A stretch of 64,000 bases of DNA from Streptococcus oralis subsp. tigurinus AZ_3a (GCA_000344275.1 AORU01000003.1:62001-126000); one strand, 5' to 3'; counted from the stretch's first letter, positions 32,892-43,020 are shown. Notes: generated by a model from the letters alone, not told the origin. Numbers and translations: made by a program.

Positions 32892-34667
32892 TTATTTAAT
32901 TGCGCGTGATTGCAATCCTTCTTCTTCCAAGAAGAGACGGAATGGTACGAGTTCTTCTGCTTCATATTTTTCCTTGAAGGCTTTGATCGCTTCTTCTGAG
33001 TGAAGTTTTGGATCGAGTTCAATCACTTCTACTGGAAGTGGACGGTGTTGAGTGATGCGAGCATCGATCACAACAGTTTTACCTTCTTTGTTCAATTTAA
33101 CAGCTTTTGCAACAACTGCGTCGATGTCTTCGATACGATCAACTGTAAATCCAACAGCTCCTTGAGCTTCAGCGATTTTCGCATAGTCAGCATTAGGGAA
33201 GTCACAACCAAACAAGTGTTTGTTTGTGTCTTCGTATTTGTCCTTGATGAAGGCATATTTACCATTTGAGAAGACAACGTTGATAACTGGAAGGTCGTAT
33301 TGAACGTTTGTGATAACGTCTGGGTAGCACATGTTGAATGCACCGTCACCCATGATGTTCCATACTTGGCGATCTGGATTGTCTTTCTTAGCAGCGATAC
33401 CACCAGGAAGGGCAATACCCATTGTCGCAAAGAGTGGAGATGTACGCCACATGTTCTTAGGTGTCATGTGAAGGTGACGAGTAGATGTTTGAGTAGTGTC
33501 ACCTACGTCGATTGAATAGATAGCGTCTTGATCAGCATGTTTGTTGATTGCATTGTAAACTTGGTACAATTGCAATTCACCCTCAGTTTTACCTTCGAGT
33601 TTGTTCATGTAATCACGCCAGTTTTGGTTGTTCTTCACGTTTGCACGCCACCATGGAGTAGATTCTACTGGGGTGACTTTGTCAAGGATTGCTTTCGCTG
33701 CTTGACCTGCATCACCAAGGATTGAAGCGTCTAGGGCATGACGTTTACCAAGTTTGTAAGGGTCGATATCGACTTGGATGAATTTTTCAGTATTCTTGAA
33801 TGCTTCGTAAACTTCAGCAAATGGGAAGTTTGAACCAAGGAAAAGAACTGTGTCTGCTTCAAAGACCACTTCGTTGGCTGGTTTCCAACCAACACGGTAA
33901 GCAGAACCTGTCAAACCTTCATAGTTCCATTCGAAAGCTTCAAAGTTTTTACCAGTTGTGATGATTGGTGCTTTGATTTTACGTGACAATTCAGTGATCA
34001 CTTCACCAGCTTTAACACCACCGTAACCAGCATAGATAACTGGACGTTCAGCATTGTTCAAGATTTCAACAGCTTTGTCAATTTCAACTTCGTTCAAAGC
34101 AGGAGCGATGAATGAACGTTCGTATGAACCTGAACCGTAGTAAGAGTTTTCGTCGATTTCTTGGAAACCAAAGTTTACTGGGATTTCAACAACAGCTGGA
34201 CCTTTTTTAGAAACTGCAGCACGGCAAGCTTCGTCGATTACTTTTGGCAATTGCTCAGCGTAAGCTACACGTTTGTTGTAAACAGCAATACCGTTGTACA
34301 TTGGGTTTTGGTTCAATTCTTGGAAAGCATCCATGTTGAGTTCGTTAACTGGACGTGATCCAAGGATAGCAAGGAATGGAGTGTTATCCATAGCTGCATC
34401 GTAAACACCGTTAATCAAGTGAGTCGCACCTGGACCACCTGAACCTACTGCAACCCCGATTGAGCCGCCGAATTTAGCTTGCATAACCGCTGCAAGAGCA
34501 CCCGTTTCTTCGTGGCGAACTTGCAAGAAGCGGATATCTTTGTCTTCAGCCAAAGCGTCCATCAATGAGCTGAGTGTTCCTGATGGGATACCGTAGATTG
34601 TGTCTACGCCCCATGTTTTCAATACGTTGAGCATTGCTGCAGATGCAGTAATTTTCCCTTGAGTCAT
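32892..34667 (-). CDS. spxB: Pyruvate oxidase SpxB
   Basis: A 591-residue ThDP- and FAD-dependent enzyme that converts pyruvate, phosphate and O2 to acetyl phosphate, CO2 and H2O2, the main peroxide source of mitis-group streptococci. The ThDP catalytic Glu is in [10 protein letters not shown] near residue 53 and the ThDP-Mg motif [11 protein letters not shown] lies near 447. The length is typical. AAGGAG is upstream. The leader contains AAAAGCGCTTTT and another cre-like site, so catabolite control is possible. The frame is open throughout. Confidence 0.97.
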   Translation of the reverse strand: MTQGKITASAAMLNVLKTWGVDTIYGIPSGTLSSLMDALAEDKDIRFLQVRHEETGALAAVMQAKFGGSIGVAVGSGGPGATHLINGVYDAAMDNTPFLAILGSRPVNELNMDAFQELNQNPMYNGIAVYNKRVAYAEQLPKVIDEACRAAVSKKGPAVVEIPVNFGFQEIDENSYYGSGSYERSFIAPALNEVEIDKAVEILNNAERPVIYAGYGGVKAGEVITELSRKIKAPIITTGKNFEAFEWNYEGLTGSAYRVGWKPANEVVFEADTVLFLGSNFPFAEVYEAFKNTEKFIQVDIDPYKLGKRHALDASILGDAGQAAKAILDKVTPVESTPWWRANVKNNQNWRDYMNKLEGKTEGELQLYQVYNAINKHADQDAIYSIDVGDTTQTSTRHLHMTPKNMWRTSPLFATMGIALPGGIAAKKDNPDRQVWNIMGDGAFNMCYPDVITNVQYDLPVINVVFSNGKYAFIKDKYEDTNKHLFGCDFPNADYAKIAEAQGAVGFTVDRIEDIDAVVAKAVKLNKEGKTVVIDARITQHRPLPVEVIELDPKLHSEEAIKAFKEKYEAEELVPFRLFLEEEGLQSRAIK

Positions 34668-34699
34668 AATAACTCTCCTTCAAAATAATTTCATATATT

Positions 34700-34840
34700 T
34701 ACAAAAAGCGCTTTTATATATTATTTGAAAGCGATTCAGTAAATTTACAATCCTAATTTACCACATTTACTTGGAGTCTCCTAAGAATGTGCTCAGAAGT
34801 TTTTATTCTCTATTACAGTACAGTTTGAAAACGCTTCAGA
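34700..34840 (-). promoter_or_regulatory. spxB upstream region with cre-like sites
   Basis: Two elements are seen: the 12-bp palindrome AAAAGCGCTTTT (near 34704) and TTGAAAACGCTTCAG (34825-34839 on +), each resembling CcpA sites imperfectly. A definite -35/-10 pair was not assigned. Confidence 0.4.
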
Positions 34841-34854
34841 AAACTGTTTTATAA

Positions 34855-34880
34855 TAAAAAAAGCGAGCAAGCTCGCTTTT
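34855..34880 (-). terminator. Terminator after copA
   Basis: AAAAGCGAGC pairs with GCTCGCTTTT around a minimal loop; T-run on the minus strand follows the copA stop directly. Confidence 0.85.
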
Positions 34881-37101
34881 AGTCTATTTTACTAAAGTTT
34901 AGCATGAGTGAACTGGTTAAAACAGATACAGAACTAAAGGCCATGGCTAGACCAGCCAGTTCTGGATTGAGGGCCAATCCAATTCCTGAAAAGACTCCTG
35001 CTGCAACCGGAATTCCGATGACATTGTAGATAAAGGCCCAGAAGAGGTTGAGAAGAATTCGATTGAAGGTTTTCTTGCTCATATCAAAGGTACGAACAAC
35101 TCCAGTCAAATCATTGTGAGTAAGAACAATCCCTGCCGACTCAATGGCAATATCGGTTCCTGCACCCATGGCAATCCCGACATCTGCTACACTGAGAGCT
35201 GGCGCATCATTGATACCATCTCCGATAAAGGCTACTTTACCAGCCTCTTGTAGTTGATGGATTTCATGCGCTTTTTCTTCTGGCAAGACACCAGCAATAA
35301 CCTCCTCAATGCCGATCTGATCTGCAATAGCTCGCGCCACACCAGTATTGTCTCCTGTCAGCATAACTGTTCGGAGACCACGTTTTTTCAGCTGACTGAT
35401 GGCGAGCTTGGCATTTTCCTTGGGAATATCTTGCAAAGCAAGCAAGCCTTTGATTTCATTGTCAACAGCCAAGTAGACAACTGTCTTAGCTTCTTTTTCC
35501 AATTCTTCAAGTTTTTCCTGATAAGCACTCGAAATATCCATTCCATCTAGCATTTTAGCATTTCCAAGCAAGACTTGTTTTCCATTGATTTGCCCTGAAA
35601 CACCTTTTCCGTGTAGGGCTTGGAAATCTTCTACAGGTTGAAGCTCAAGTTCTGCTTCAGTCGCTCGCTTGATAATAGCTTGAGCCAGTGGATGTTGTGA
35701 GGCTTCTTCCAAAGAGGCAGCTAAGCCAAGTACTTCTGTCTCGTCGCCAATGATATCAGTGACCACTGGTTTTCCTTCTGTCAAAGTTCCTGTTTTATCA
35801 AAGACGAGAGTTTGGACTTTCTGGATTTCCTGTAAGACGGTTCCATTTTTGAGGAGAACTCCCATCTTGGCACTACGTCCTGTCCCTACCATGAGAGCTG
35901 TTGGTGTTGCAAGACCTAGGGCACAAGGGCAAGCGATAATCAACACTGCCACCCCATAAAGCAGAGAGGTTACAAAGCTAGCCTCAAGCAAGACAAACCA
36001 AATCCAAAAAGTCAAAATCGCTAAAATGACAACTGCAGGGACAAAAATTCCTGAAATCTTATCTGTCAAATCCTGAATTGGTGCTCGGCTGGTCTGAGCT
36101 TTCTTCACAAAGTCTACAATCTGAGCCAAGACAGTCTCTGAACCAACTTTTTCTGCTTTAAAAATAAGAGTCCCACTATTATTGATGGTGGAGCCAATGA
36201 CCGTATCTCCAACCGTTTTGTCTACTGGCAGGCTCTCACCTGTCACCATGGATTCGTCAATACTGGAGACGCCTTCCACTACAACCCCATCAACTGCAAT
36301 CTTTTCACCGGGACGCACCCGAATCAGGTCTCCTACCTTGATTTGCTCCAATGGAACTTGAACATAGCTATCCTCACGCAAGACTTCTGCTGTTTTAGCT
36401 TGCAAATCTAGTAATTTCTCCACAGCTTGGGAAGTATTTTTGCGCATTTTCTCCTCAAAAACCGCCCCCAAAAGAACGAAGAAGAGGATAAATCCAGCAC
36501 TTTCAAAGTAAACAGGTAGCCCAGCAAAGAGGGCAGCTAGACTATAGAGATAGGCCACTAGAGTTCCCAGCGCTACCAAGGTATCCATGTTGGCATTGTG
36601 CTTTTTAAAGCTAGCCCAAGCGCTCTGGATATAAGGACCACCGGCCACTAGCATAATAGGCGTTGTGGCTAAAAAGGTGCCCCAATGCATGACTGGATGA
36701 CTAATAGTCCCTGTCAACATCCCAATCATGAGAATAACCAGCGGCAGAGTAAAGATACTAGTAATCCAAAAACGTTGCAAAAGTGACAAAGATTTTCGCG
36801 TCTTTTCAACTACGGTATAGCTTCCCTTTTGCATCTTCATGCCACATGAGAATTCATGTTGACCTAATTCTTGAGGTGTAAAACGAATTGTCTTCTCTTC
36901 ATCCACGCCGATTGGTTCTAGAATTCCTTCTTCTTCAAAAAGAATTTCTTTGTAACAGTTTGAAGGGGTGGCACGATGAAAGGTGATCTCAGCTGGAATC
37001 CCTTTTTGAAGCTGAATGTGGGCTGGATGATAGCCTTTTTCAGCTCGGATACGGATTTTTTGAATGCCATTTTCTAGGCTTGCTTTCACAATTTCAGTCA
37101 T
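34879..37101 (-). CDS. copA: Copper-exporting P1B-type ATPase CopA
   Basis: A 740-residue Cu+ exporter. The N-terminal domain (about 1-105) is cupredoxin-like, with SCGMKMQKG, not the usual MXCXXC ferredoxin-like domain. Eight TM helices follow, with the transport motif CPCALG ([13 protein letters not shown] near 390), phosphorylation Asp in [10 protein letters not shown] near 435 and the HP dipeptide in ASQHPLA. It exports copper received from CupA. It ends the copY-cupA-copA operon, 9 bp after cupA. Confidence 0.95.
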   Translation of the reverse strand: MTEIVKASLENGIQKIRIRAEKGYHPAHIQLQKGIPAEITFHRATPSNCYKEILFEEEGILEPIGVDEEKTIRFTPQELGQHEFSCGMKMQKGSYTVVEKTRKSLSLLQRFWITSIFTLPLVILMIGMLTGTISHPVMHWGTFLATTPIMLVAGGPYIQSAWASFKKHNANMDTLVALGTLVAYLYSLAALFAGLPVYFESAGFILFFVLLGAVFEEKMRKNTSQAVEKLLDLQAKTAEVLREDSYVQVPLEQIKVGDLIRVRPGEKIAVDGVVVEGVSSIDESMVTGESLPVDKTVGDTVIGSTINNSGTLIFKAEKVGSETVLAQIVDFVKKAQTSRAPIQDLTDKISGIFVPAVVILAILTFWIWFVLLEASFVTSLLYGVAVLIIACPCALGLATPTALMVGTGRSAKMGVLLKNGTVLQEIQKVQTLVFDKTGTLTEGKPVVTDIIGDETEVLGLAASLEEASQHPLAQAIIKRATEAELELQPVEDFQALHGKGVSGQINGKQVLLGNAKMLDGMDISSAYQEKLEELEKEAKTVVYLAVDNEIKGLLALQDIPKENAKLAISQLKKRGLRTVMLTGDNTGVARAIADQIGIEEVIAGVLPEEKAHEIHQLQEAGKVAFIGDGINDAPALSVADVGIAMGAGTDIAIESAGIVLTHNDLTGVVRTFDMSKKTFNRILLNLFWAFIYNVIGIPVAAGVFSGIGLALNPELAGLAMAFSSVSVLTSSLMLNFSKID

Positions 37102-37110
37102 AGTCTCCTC

Positions 37111-37482
37111 CTACTCTACAATCATCTTACCGTGCATCATGTTCATGCCACATGCAAAGCCAAACTCTCCAGCCTGTTCAGGCGTGATTTCCACTACATA
37201 CTCTTCACCCATAGGAAGAGCCGCATGTACACCAAAGTCTGGAAAGACGATCTGATCCAGACAGGGTGACGGGTCCTTGCGGTCAAAGACAATACGGGCT
37301 GGCACTGATTTTTTAAGGATAATCAACTCAGGCGTATAGCCCCCCATGACTTCCACTCGAATCTCTTGGTAGCCGTTTTTTTGCTGGGCCTTTTGTCCAG
37401 AGTTTTCAGGCTTTTTGAAAAACCAAAACAAGATAAACGCGATAAGGGCAATACAAACAATGGTTACAATACTATTTAACAT
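37111..37482 (-). CDS. cupA: Membrane-anchored copper chaperone CupA
   Basis: A 123-residue protein with one N-terminal TM helix (residues 3-21) and a cupredoxin-like soluble domain. Copper ligands are expected in DPSPCLDQ near 75 and in the C-terminal FACGMNMMHGKM motif. The same fold makes up the N-terminus of CopA, so the two probably exchange Cu+. It lies between copY and copA in one operon. Confidence 0.93.
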   Translation of the reverse strand: MLNSIVTIVCIALIAFILFWFFKKPENSGQKAQQKNGYQEIRVEVMGGYTPELIILKKSVPARIVFDRKDPSPCLDQIVFPDFGVHAALPMGEEYVVEITPEQAGEFGFACGMNMMHGKMIVE

Positions 37483-37492
37483 GACGTCTCCT

Positions 37493-37888
37493 TTACATAC
37501 AATTACATTTTACTTCAGCAACTGCGCTGGCTTTTTTCTCAGAAATCACAGCTTCCAAGGCTTCCAAGTCAGTCTGAGTGAAATCACATTCGGCAATCAA
37601 ATCAGCCAACAAGTTCTTAATTCTACGAGAACAAACCTTGTCTTTAATATCTTGGACAAGCAAGTATCGGCTTTGGTCTAGAGTTAAAAGGGCTGAATAA
37701 ACAAAGGACTTGCCCTCTTTTTTCCTGGTCAGACACTCTTTCTCAACCAGACGAGCCAAAAGTGTCTGAACTGTGGACTTGGACCAGTCAAACCGCTCTG
37801 CCAGAACCCTGATCAAATCCCTACTGGTCTGCTCACCCTGCATCCAAATGATCTTCATAACCTGCCATTCTGCATCTGAAATCTGCAT
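37493..37888 (-). CDS. copY: Copper-responsive repressor CopY
   Basis: A 131-residue BlaI/CopY-type winged-helix repressor starting MQISDAEWQVMKIIW. DNA binding by the N-terminal two thirds is released when the C-terminal Cys cluster (KCNCM) binds Cu+. Start 37888 has GGAGGG at good spacing; two earlier Met codons overlap this site. Two cop boxes in the promoter region fit autoregulation of the operon. Confidence 0.93.
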   Translation of the reverse strand: MQISDAEWQVMKIIWMQGEQTSRDLIRVLAERFDWSKSTVQTLLARLVEKECLTRKKEGKSFVYSALLTLDQSRYLLVQDIKDKVCSRRIKNLLADLIAECDFTQTDLEALEAVISEKKASAVAEVKCNCM

Positions 37889-37906
37889 TAGCATCCCTCC
37901 AAAATC

Positions 37907-37958
37907 TACATTTGTCAATCATGACTCTAAGTATACTCTCAAAATCTACATTTGTCAA
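37907..37958 (-). promoter_or_regulatory. cop operon promoter with two cop boxes
   Basis: TTGACA (complement of 37953-37958), 17 bp, TATACT (complement of 37930-37935). Two identical cop boxes, GACAAATGTA on the minus strand (complement of 37907-37916 and 37947-37956), match KACANNTGTA; one overlaps the -35 and one lies between -10 and ribosome binding site. Confidence 0.92.
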
Positions 37959-38018
37959 TTATAAAAATTGATTTTTATATAACACTAGAAATGTTAAACA
38001 CATTCCAAAACATCAAAA

Positions 38019-38042
38019 ACCTCCACATAAGGTGGAGGCCGT
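38019..38042 (-). terminator. Terminator after lctO
   Basis: CCTCCAC pairs with GTGGAGG around a short loop, followed by TTTTTG on the minus strand. Confidence 0.8.
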
Positions 38043-38050
38043 CTTCTTTA

Positions 38051-39174
38051 TCAATACAATTTTAAGTCACGAGGGTCAACTGGGAAGGTTGGGTTGTATG
38101 GATTGTGACGGAGTTTGAAGTGTTTGACATCTTCAATAGTCTGAGTTCCAGACAACTGCATGACTGTCTTCAATTCAGCATTCAAGTGTTCAAAGACTTG
38201 ACGAACACCGACACTACCACCGAGGGCCAAGCCATAAATAACAGGGCGGCCAATAGCTACCAAGTCTGCTCCCGAAGCCAAGGCTTTAAAGACATGTTGA
38301 CCACGACGGATACCAGAGTCAAAGACAATTGGCACACGTTTATCAACTGCTTCTGCTACTTCTTGAAGTGAGTCAAAGGCAGCTGGTCCACCGTCGATTT
38401 GGCGGCCACCGTGGTTGGTTACCCAGATACCAGAAGCTCCTGCAGCAAGCGAACGTTCAACGTCCTCACGGCATTGTGGTCCCTTGACATACACAGGAAG
38501 TCCTGAGTATTCAGCGATAAATTCTACATCGCGTGGAGACAAGCGTTGTTTAGCTGATTTGTAAACAAAGTCCATTGATTTTCCAGCACCTTCTGGCAGG
38601 TATTCCTCAACAATCGGCATACCAACTGGGAAGACAAAACCATTGCGCTTATCGACCTCACGATTCCCCCCTACAGTTGCATCTGCCGTCAAGACAATCG
38701 CTTTGTAGCCTTCAGCCTTCACACGGTCCATGATATGGCGGTTAATCCCGTCATCCTTACTAAAGTAAAATTGGAACCAATGAGGTGTCCCTTGAAGAGC
38801 TTCCGTAATTTCTGGAAGGTCAACGGTAGAGTAGGAACTAGTCCAAATTCATGCACACCACGCGCAGTAGCCACTTCCCCCTGCTCATTTGCCAATTTAT
38901 GAGCCGCAACAGGCGCCATAATAATTGGTGAAGATAATTTTTCACCTGCAAATTCAATCTCTGTACTTGGATTTTCAACATCACAAAGCGTATGAGGAAC
39001 GATGAGTTTGTGGTTAAAGGCACGGATGTTCTCGCGTAAAGTGAAAGTATCCTCTGCTCCACTAGCGATATAACCAAAGGCTGCTTTAGGAATGACTTGT
39101 TGCGCCATGGGTTCCAAATCATAAGTGTTAATAAAATCTACAGGTCCTTCTGCATTGCTTGTTTTATATGACAT
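38051..39174 (-). pseudogene. lctO: L-lactate oxidase gene, frameshifted by a short deletion
   Basis: Two frames together match FMN-dependent L-lactate oxidase (lactate + O2 to pyruvate + H2O2). The N-terminal part reads from 39174 to GVHEFG; then the frame shifts. The shifted frame continues with TSSYSTVDLPEI through HWFQFYFSKDD, the substrate-binding VTNHGGRQ and FDSGIRRGQHV to the normal C-terminus. Compared with the intact family, about 13 bases (coding S-L-Y-T plus one base) are missing near 38843. Promoter TTGAAA-17-TAAGAT, a cre-like GTAAACGCTTAC and a terminator remain, suggesting a recent lesion or a sequencing error. A restart at 38731 (MDRVKAEG) would lack the N-terminal half. Confidence 0.85.
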
Positions 39175-39194
39175 AAAGTGTCCTCTTTATTAAG

Positions 39195-39206
39195 TAAGCG
39201 TTTACT
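39195..39206 (-). promoter_or_regulatory. cre-like site in the lctO leader
   Basis: GTAAACGCTTAC on the minus strand, between the lctO -10 and ribosome binding site; nearly symmetric and CcpA-like. Positions approximate to a few bases. Confidence 0.5.
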
Positions 39207-39349
39207 TTTTTCTTACATAAATATCTTAACCCTTTTTCAGATTCCTTTCAAAAAATTTGTCTGGAAATTTCAGAAAGATTATAGCTATGATAAAAAATCT
39301 TTATAACAGCAATAAAAAACACATAGCTTGGACGATCGAAAATAAATGA

Positions 39350-39565
39350 TTTGAATTAGGGATTACTTCTCTTGGTGATCCAGATACCTTCGCAACAGCA
39401 GTTCAAAAAGGCAACCAAGAACTACTTGGCTTCATCAATAAAGATATTGAAAAATTAGGTAAAGAAAACTTCTTCCACAAAGCCTATGAAAAAACACTTC
39501 ACTCAACTTACGATAACGCTGCTAAATCAGATGACCTGGTTTTTGAAGACGGAAAAGTTGACTAA
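39350..39565 (+). pseudogene. Remnant of an amino acid ABC transporter substrate-binding protein (C-terminal 71 codons)
   Basis: An open stretch with no start codon, beginning after a stop at 39347. It encodes GDPDTFATAVQKGNQELL, then a segment with KDIEKLGKENFFHKAYEKTL, and ends GKVD followed by a stop. This is the C-terminus of polar amino-acid-binding proteins (SBP_bac_3). A terminator follows, as if the 3' end of a whole gene was left after deletion. It marks an old recombination point between lctO and the accessory ABC cassette. Confidence 0.75.
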
Positions 39566-39582
39566 TTATTAACTCTTAAAAG

Positions 39583-39616
39583 GGACTGGATTTTAAGCTC
39601 CAATCCCTTTTTAAGA
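39583..39616 (+). terminator. Terminator of the substrate-binding protein remnant
   Basis: AAGGGA-C-TGGA pairs with TCCA-A-TCCC(TT) around an 8-nt loop, followed by TTTTT. Confidence 0.7.
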
Positions 39617-39651
39617 TTTTTTCTATAACATCCTGAGTCTATCTAAGATGT

Positions 39652-40299
39652 TCAATATGGACACAGTGTGCATATTTTATCTTCTATTGCATATACTTTA
39701 TCACATAAGATACGAATATCTTCTTCACTATGACTAGCAATCAAAATTGTTGTTCCTTTTTCACTAGAGAGTTTTCTAAACAATACTCTCATATTTTCTA
39801 CACTAGATTTATCCAAGGCATTCATAGGCTCATCTAGTAAAAGAATAGAGGGATTCTCCATAATTGCTTGAGCAATCCCTAGCTTTTTCCTCATACCCAG
39901 CGAATAAGTTTTAACTTTCTGGTCTTTTTGCTCATATAGACCAACTATTTTCAGTGTATCATTGATTTCCTGATTACCAACTACTCCTCGTATGCTTGCT
40001 AAATATTGTAAATTCTTAAAGCCACTATAATAATTTATAAAACCAGGTTCTTCAATCAAAGCTCCCAAATTAGCTGGAATTTTTCTCTCAGGAACAATAT
40101 TTTCCCCATTGATTAACACTTCTCCATAAGACGGACTATATAAACCAGCTATTAATTTAAACAAGACACTTTTCCCTGAGCCATTCGCACCAGTGATTCC
40201 TATGATTTCCCCTGGTTTACAACTAAAGTTAAGGTTTTGAAAAACACATGTCTTTTTTAATTTCAACTCAATATTTTTTAATATAATTATTTCATTCAT
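39652..40299 (-). CDS. ABC transporter ATP-binding protein (bacteriocin/immunity type)
   Basis: A 215-residue ATPase with Walker A GANGSGKS near residue 37, signature YSLGMRKKLGIAQ near 132 (the BcrA/LanF-like variant) and LLLDEPMNALD. It overlaps the preceding permease gene by 4 bp and ends a five-gene set with three permeases and a small secreted protein. LanF-like ATPases drive export of peptides or immunity against them. Base use is more AT-rich than in neighbouring housekeeping genes, which suggests horizontal gain. Confidence 0.85.
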   Translation of the reverse strand: MNEIIILKNIELKLKKTCVFQNLNFSCKPGEIIGITGANGSGKSVLFKLIAGLYSPSYGEVLINGENIVPERKIPANLGALIEEPGFINYYSGFKNLQYLASIRGVVGNQEINDTLKIVGLYEQKDQKVKTYSLGMRKKLGIAQAIMENPSILLLDEPMNALDKSSVENMRVLFRKLSSEKGTTILIASHSEEDIRILCDKVYAIEDKICTLCPY

Positions 40300-40994
40300 T
40301 CTATAAACCTCCTCTTTTGACGAGTGAAATAGAAAATGCTTTGAAAAAGAAAGACTAAAAATAGCAACTGAAGAAACAAATCTCCCCCTACATCCCCATT
40401 CCCTCGATTCAAAATATAAAATAGATAATTAGTTCGATTTCCTACAAATAGACCACCAAACACAATCATGAGTAAAAAGAAACTAACGCAAGCAAAGTTC
40501 ATTTGTACATTCGCTCCTAGTGCGTATAACATAAAGCAAAACAAGACTAACACACAAGCATTCAAAGAATCAACTATAAACAAAACTCCTATATCCCAGT
40601 TTGGTAACTGTAACATAAATTGAATCACTAGAACTTTTACCATGATTAAAACGAGTCCATAAAGAAAACAGGTCCAAATCTGATACCTAATCCAGAGCTT
40701 AATAGAAGAAAATCGAATCACTTCCATAAAGAAATCGGATGCTCTTCTACGATATACAACTGCTAGAAAAAATGTATGAATAATAAACCAATGAAGCAAC
40801 CATATAGATAAGACTAAAAAAGAGTTTTGACTCAGATTAGGCCCTTTTAAAATTTCTATAACAAGTCTATCATTTCCTTCTAACCAATACCATAATCCTA
40901 AACAAATCAATATCCAAAAAAGAACATAACCCCAAAAGTACTTGGTATAGATTATCTGATTCAACCTCCACATGTGACTACTTAACTTTCCCAT
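40296..40994 (-). CDS. ABC-2-like permease, third membrane subunit
   Basis: A 232-residue membrane protein with about six hydrophobic helices, starting MGKLSSHMWRLNQ (ATG 40994). A TTG two codons earlier at 41000 is better spaced from the GGAGG site inside the previous gene's end, so the start is uncertain. No enzymatic motif is seen. It overlaps the ATPase gene by 4 bp. It is one of three unlike permeases in the cassette. Confidence 0.7.
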   Translation of the reverse strand: MGKLSSHMWRLNQIIYTKYFWGYVLFWILICLGLWYWLEGNDRLVIEILKGPNLSQNSFLVLSIWLLHWFIIHTFFLAVVYRRRASDFFMEVIRFSSIKLWIRYQIWTCFLYGLVLIMVKVLVIQFMLQLPNWDIGVLFIVDSLNACVLVLFCFMLYALGANVQMNFACVSFFLLMIVFGGLFVGNRTNYLFYILNRGNGDVGGDLFLQLLFLVFLFQSIFYFTRQKRRFIE

Positions 40995-41003
40995 TTCCAA
41001 CTT

Positions 41004-41756
41004 TTACACTCTCCTCCAGTTTCTATGAACAGAAAATACAGTCAATGGAATTATGATAGATAGTAATGTAAGCCAATAAATCAATGCATACGGATTGGAA
41101 TTTACCATATACTGAAAAATTGGCAATAATCCAATTATCCCATTGTTCAACTGATAAATCCAGAATAAGGATTCTACAAATAAAAAAGTAAACAGAAATA
41201 CTAAGCTCATGTTTGATTTTTTAAACCAAGAAAAACTGCTAATAGTAAGTAAGGATAAAAAGAAATAGTATGCTATATAAGAGAAAAAAAATCCTATAAA
41301 GAAACTAGCATTGTTTGCAATACTTATACCATAAAATTCTCTTAAAAAATCAACCTCCTTTATCTCCAAAGAGAAGCTAAAACCATTACTAAATGCAATT
41401 AGAAAAATCAATAAAAATAAAGTCGCCGTCCAAATCCCCGTACTAAGAGCTGCTAATTTGAAACTAAAACTGGTAAAGTGCTTAATTGATTTCAGACGAA
41501 TGCGACACTCCAACCTATTAAAATAGTTATTCATCAAATAAAAAAAGAACAATATATATATGAACGGAAAGCAATATACTCCAGTTGTCATATCTTGAAG
41601 TAAGACTAAGATCCATTCTAATACATTTGGATGGATTGAATATTGGCGACAGCGCAATAAATATACTGTACTAGATAAAACACAGGATAGCAGTAATATA
41701 AAATAAACCAATACTGCTAAGAAATCTTTTTTATAAAATTGAACAAATTGTTTCAT
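41004..41756 (-). CDS. ABC-2-like permease, second membrane subunit
   Basis: A 250-residue protein starting MKQFVQFYKKDFLAV, with about six TM helices. Its ATG overlaps the stop of the preceding gene (TAATG), and an upstream in-frame Met lies inside that gene, so the coupled start is preferred. The sequence is AT-rich with many Phe, Ile and Tyr residues. Family not recognised beyond ABC-2-like layout. Confidence 0.72.
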   Translation of the reverse strand: MKQFVQFYKKDFLAVLVYFILLLSCVLSSTVYLLRCRQYSIHPNVLEWILVLLQDMTTGVYCFPFIYILFFFYLMNNYFNRLECRIRLKSIKHFTSFSFKLAALSTGIWTATLFLLIFLIAFSNGFSFSLEIKEVDFLREFYGISIANNASFFIGFFFSYIAYYFFLSLLTISSFSWFKKSNMSLVFLFTFLFVESLFWIYQLNNGIIGLLPIFQYMVNSNPYALIYWLTLLSIIIPLTVFSVHRNWRRV

Positions 41757-42520
41757 TATACATAGTCCTCTGAATGTAGAAAAAATGTACCATACACAAC
41801 CAAACAACTAACAAATAAAATAAAAGCAAGATGAGCACTAACTAAGGAAAGACTGATATCTTTCTGATATCCTAAAGCTAACGTTGTCACAGGTTCTAAG
41901 TAAGATAGCCCTAAAATAGCCCATAAAATACCCCCAACCATCATATAGGCAATTGGGATGAAAATAGCTCCTAATTTTTTCTTCACTAGCAAAGCACTAG
42001 CTAGTCCAAAAATAGAGAACACCGTTCCCCAAACTCCATACCAGAGAGTCGTCACAAGACTATAGAGCAACTGATTGGAATCAAATAATTCTTTTAAGGC
42101 ACCACTATAATCTCCAATATAAATTTCCTGATAAGGAGTCACTAAAAGATTAATTCCTAATAATAATAAATAGGGGAGAAAAAAGACTAGAAAAGAAGAA
42201 ATAATTGCAGTACTACCTACAATAGCTAGATACCTCTTTTTAGAAATTCGGCACAATTGTGCTGTTAGAAAATGACTCTCAGCATCCTCTATTATCTGAC
42301 TAGAATAAGGCAGTGTACAGATAAGTGCAGCTACTAGACTAATCGGTGAAAATCCTCGAATAGAAGAGGCAGCAAAAAAAATCGATAAACCTTCAATTTT
42401 ATAAATACCATTGAAAGCAAGAAGATTTCCTAAAAACATGCAAAGAAGGGTCAAAAATAAAGACATATAAAATCGAGGTGATTGAACGACTCGTACAAGA
42501 TTACAAATGAAAAATTCCAT
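41756..42520 (-). CDS. ABC-2-like permease, first membrane subunit
   Basis: A 254-residue protein starting MEFFICNLVRVVQSPRF, with about six TM helices. AAGGAGGAG precedes the ATG. It follows the secreted-protein gene after a stable hairpin, so it is probably expressed from the same promoter at a lower level. The order small protein, hairpin, permeases, ATPase is like many bacteriocin/immunity operons. Confidence 0.75.
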   Translation of the reverse strand: MEFFICNLVRVVQSPRFYMSLFLTLLCMFLGNLLAFNGIYKIEGLSIFFAASSIRGFSPISLVAALICTLPYSSQIIEDAESHFLTAQLCRISKKRYLAIVGSTAIISSFLVFFLPYLLLLGINLLVTPYQEIYIGDYSGALKELFDSNQLLYSLVTTLWYGVWGTVFSIFGLASALLVKKKLGAIFIPIAYMMVGGILWAILGLSYLEPVTTLALGYQKDISLSLVSAHLAFILFVSCLVVYGTFFLHSEDYV

Positions 42521-42546
42521 CCTTACTCCTCCTTATAATAAAAATA

Positions 42547-42577
42547 GGGTGTAGCATTCTTTTTTCATGCTACACCC
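42547..42577 (-). terminator. Hairpin between the secreted-protein gene and the ABC genes
   Basis: GGGTGTAGCAT pairs perfectly with ATGCTACACCC around a 9-nt loop, followed on the minus strand by TATTTTTA. It is probably a partial terminator that sets a high ratio of small protein to transporter. Confidence 0.75.
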
Positions 42578-42615
42578 ACAATCAACCATCTTTAAGGCTT
42601 ACTCTGACAAGTAAG

Positions 42616-43020
42616 TTAATAAGAATCTGGACTCCAAGAACCTGAAGTATGAATTCTTACATAATTTCCAAATTGTGGCGCCATAGCTAATCTAGTACCA
42701 GAACCAATATAATTGTCACCACCTCCATTATAGTACATGACAATCCTAGAGCCAGACCCCAATGAATATACCGGGGTAATATCTGACCCACTATAGGCGC
42801 TACGAATAGAGGTATTTAATGTTTTACCGCCACCAGTACTGTCATTATTATTAATTCCAGCAGAGGCGTTTTCTTTCTCAAGCTCACTAGTTGTATCCGA
42901 ACCCCAACGTGGCAACGTTAAATCATAATCTCCAATCTGTCTAGCTAAAACTGTAGGGAGAAACAAACTAGATGCAATTGTAACTACGCAAAAAAGGGAA
43001 TATATTTTTCTTCTTTTCAT
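42616..43020 (-). CDS. Small secreted protein of the ABC cassette (DUF2712-like)
   Basis: A 134-residue preprotein. MKRRKIYSLFCVVTIASSLF plus LPTVLA forms a signal peptide with probable cleavage after VLA (residue 26). The mature part of about 108 residues has no Cys, is rich in Gly, Ser, Asn and Tyr, and ends GSWSPDSY. It resembles DUF2712-type secreted proteins, recalled at moderate certainty; Lcn972-like bacteriocins are an alternative. It has a perfect-consensus promoter with a cre-like -35 and stands upstream of a dedicated ABC transporter, so it may be a bacteriocin or signal. Confidence 0.7.
   Translation of the reverse strand: MKRRKIYSLFCVVTIASSLFLPTVLARQIGDYDLTLPRWGSDTTSELEKENASAGINNNDSTGGGKTLNTSIRSAYSGSDITPVYSLGSGSRIVMYYNGGGDNYIGSGTRLAMAPQFGNYVRIHTSGSWSPDSY

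Noticed and set aside
42616..43020. Classical lactococcin 972 bacteriocin
   Set aside because: The protein is longer (134 residues) and lacks the Trp/His pattern of Lcn972; listed instead as DUF2712-like with moderate confidence.
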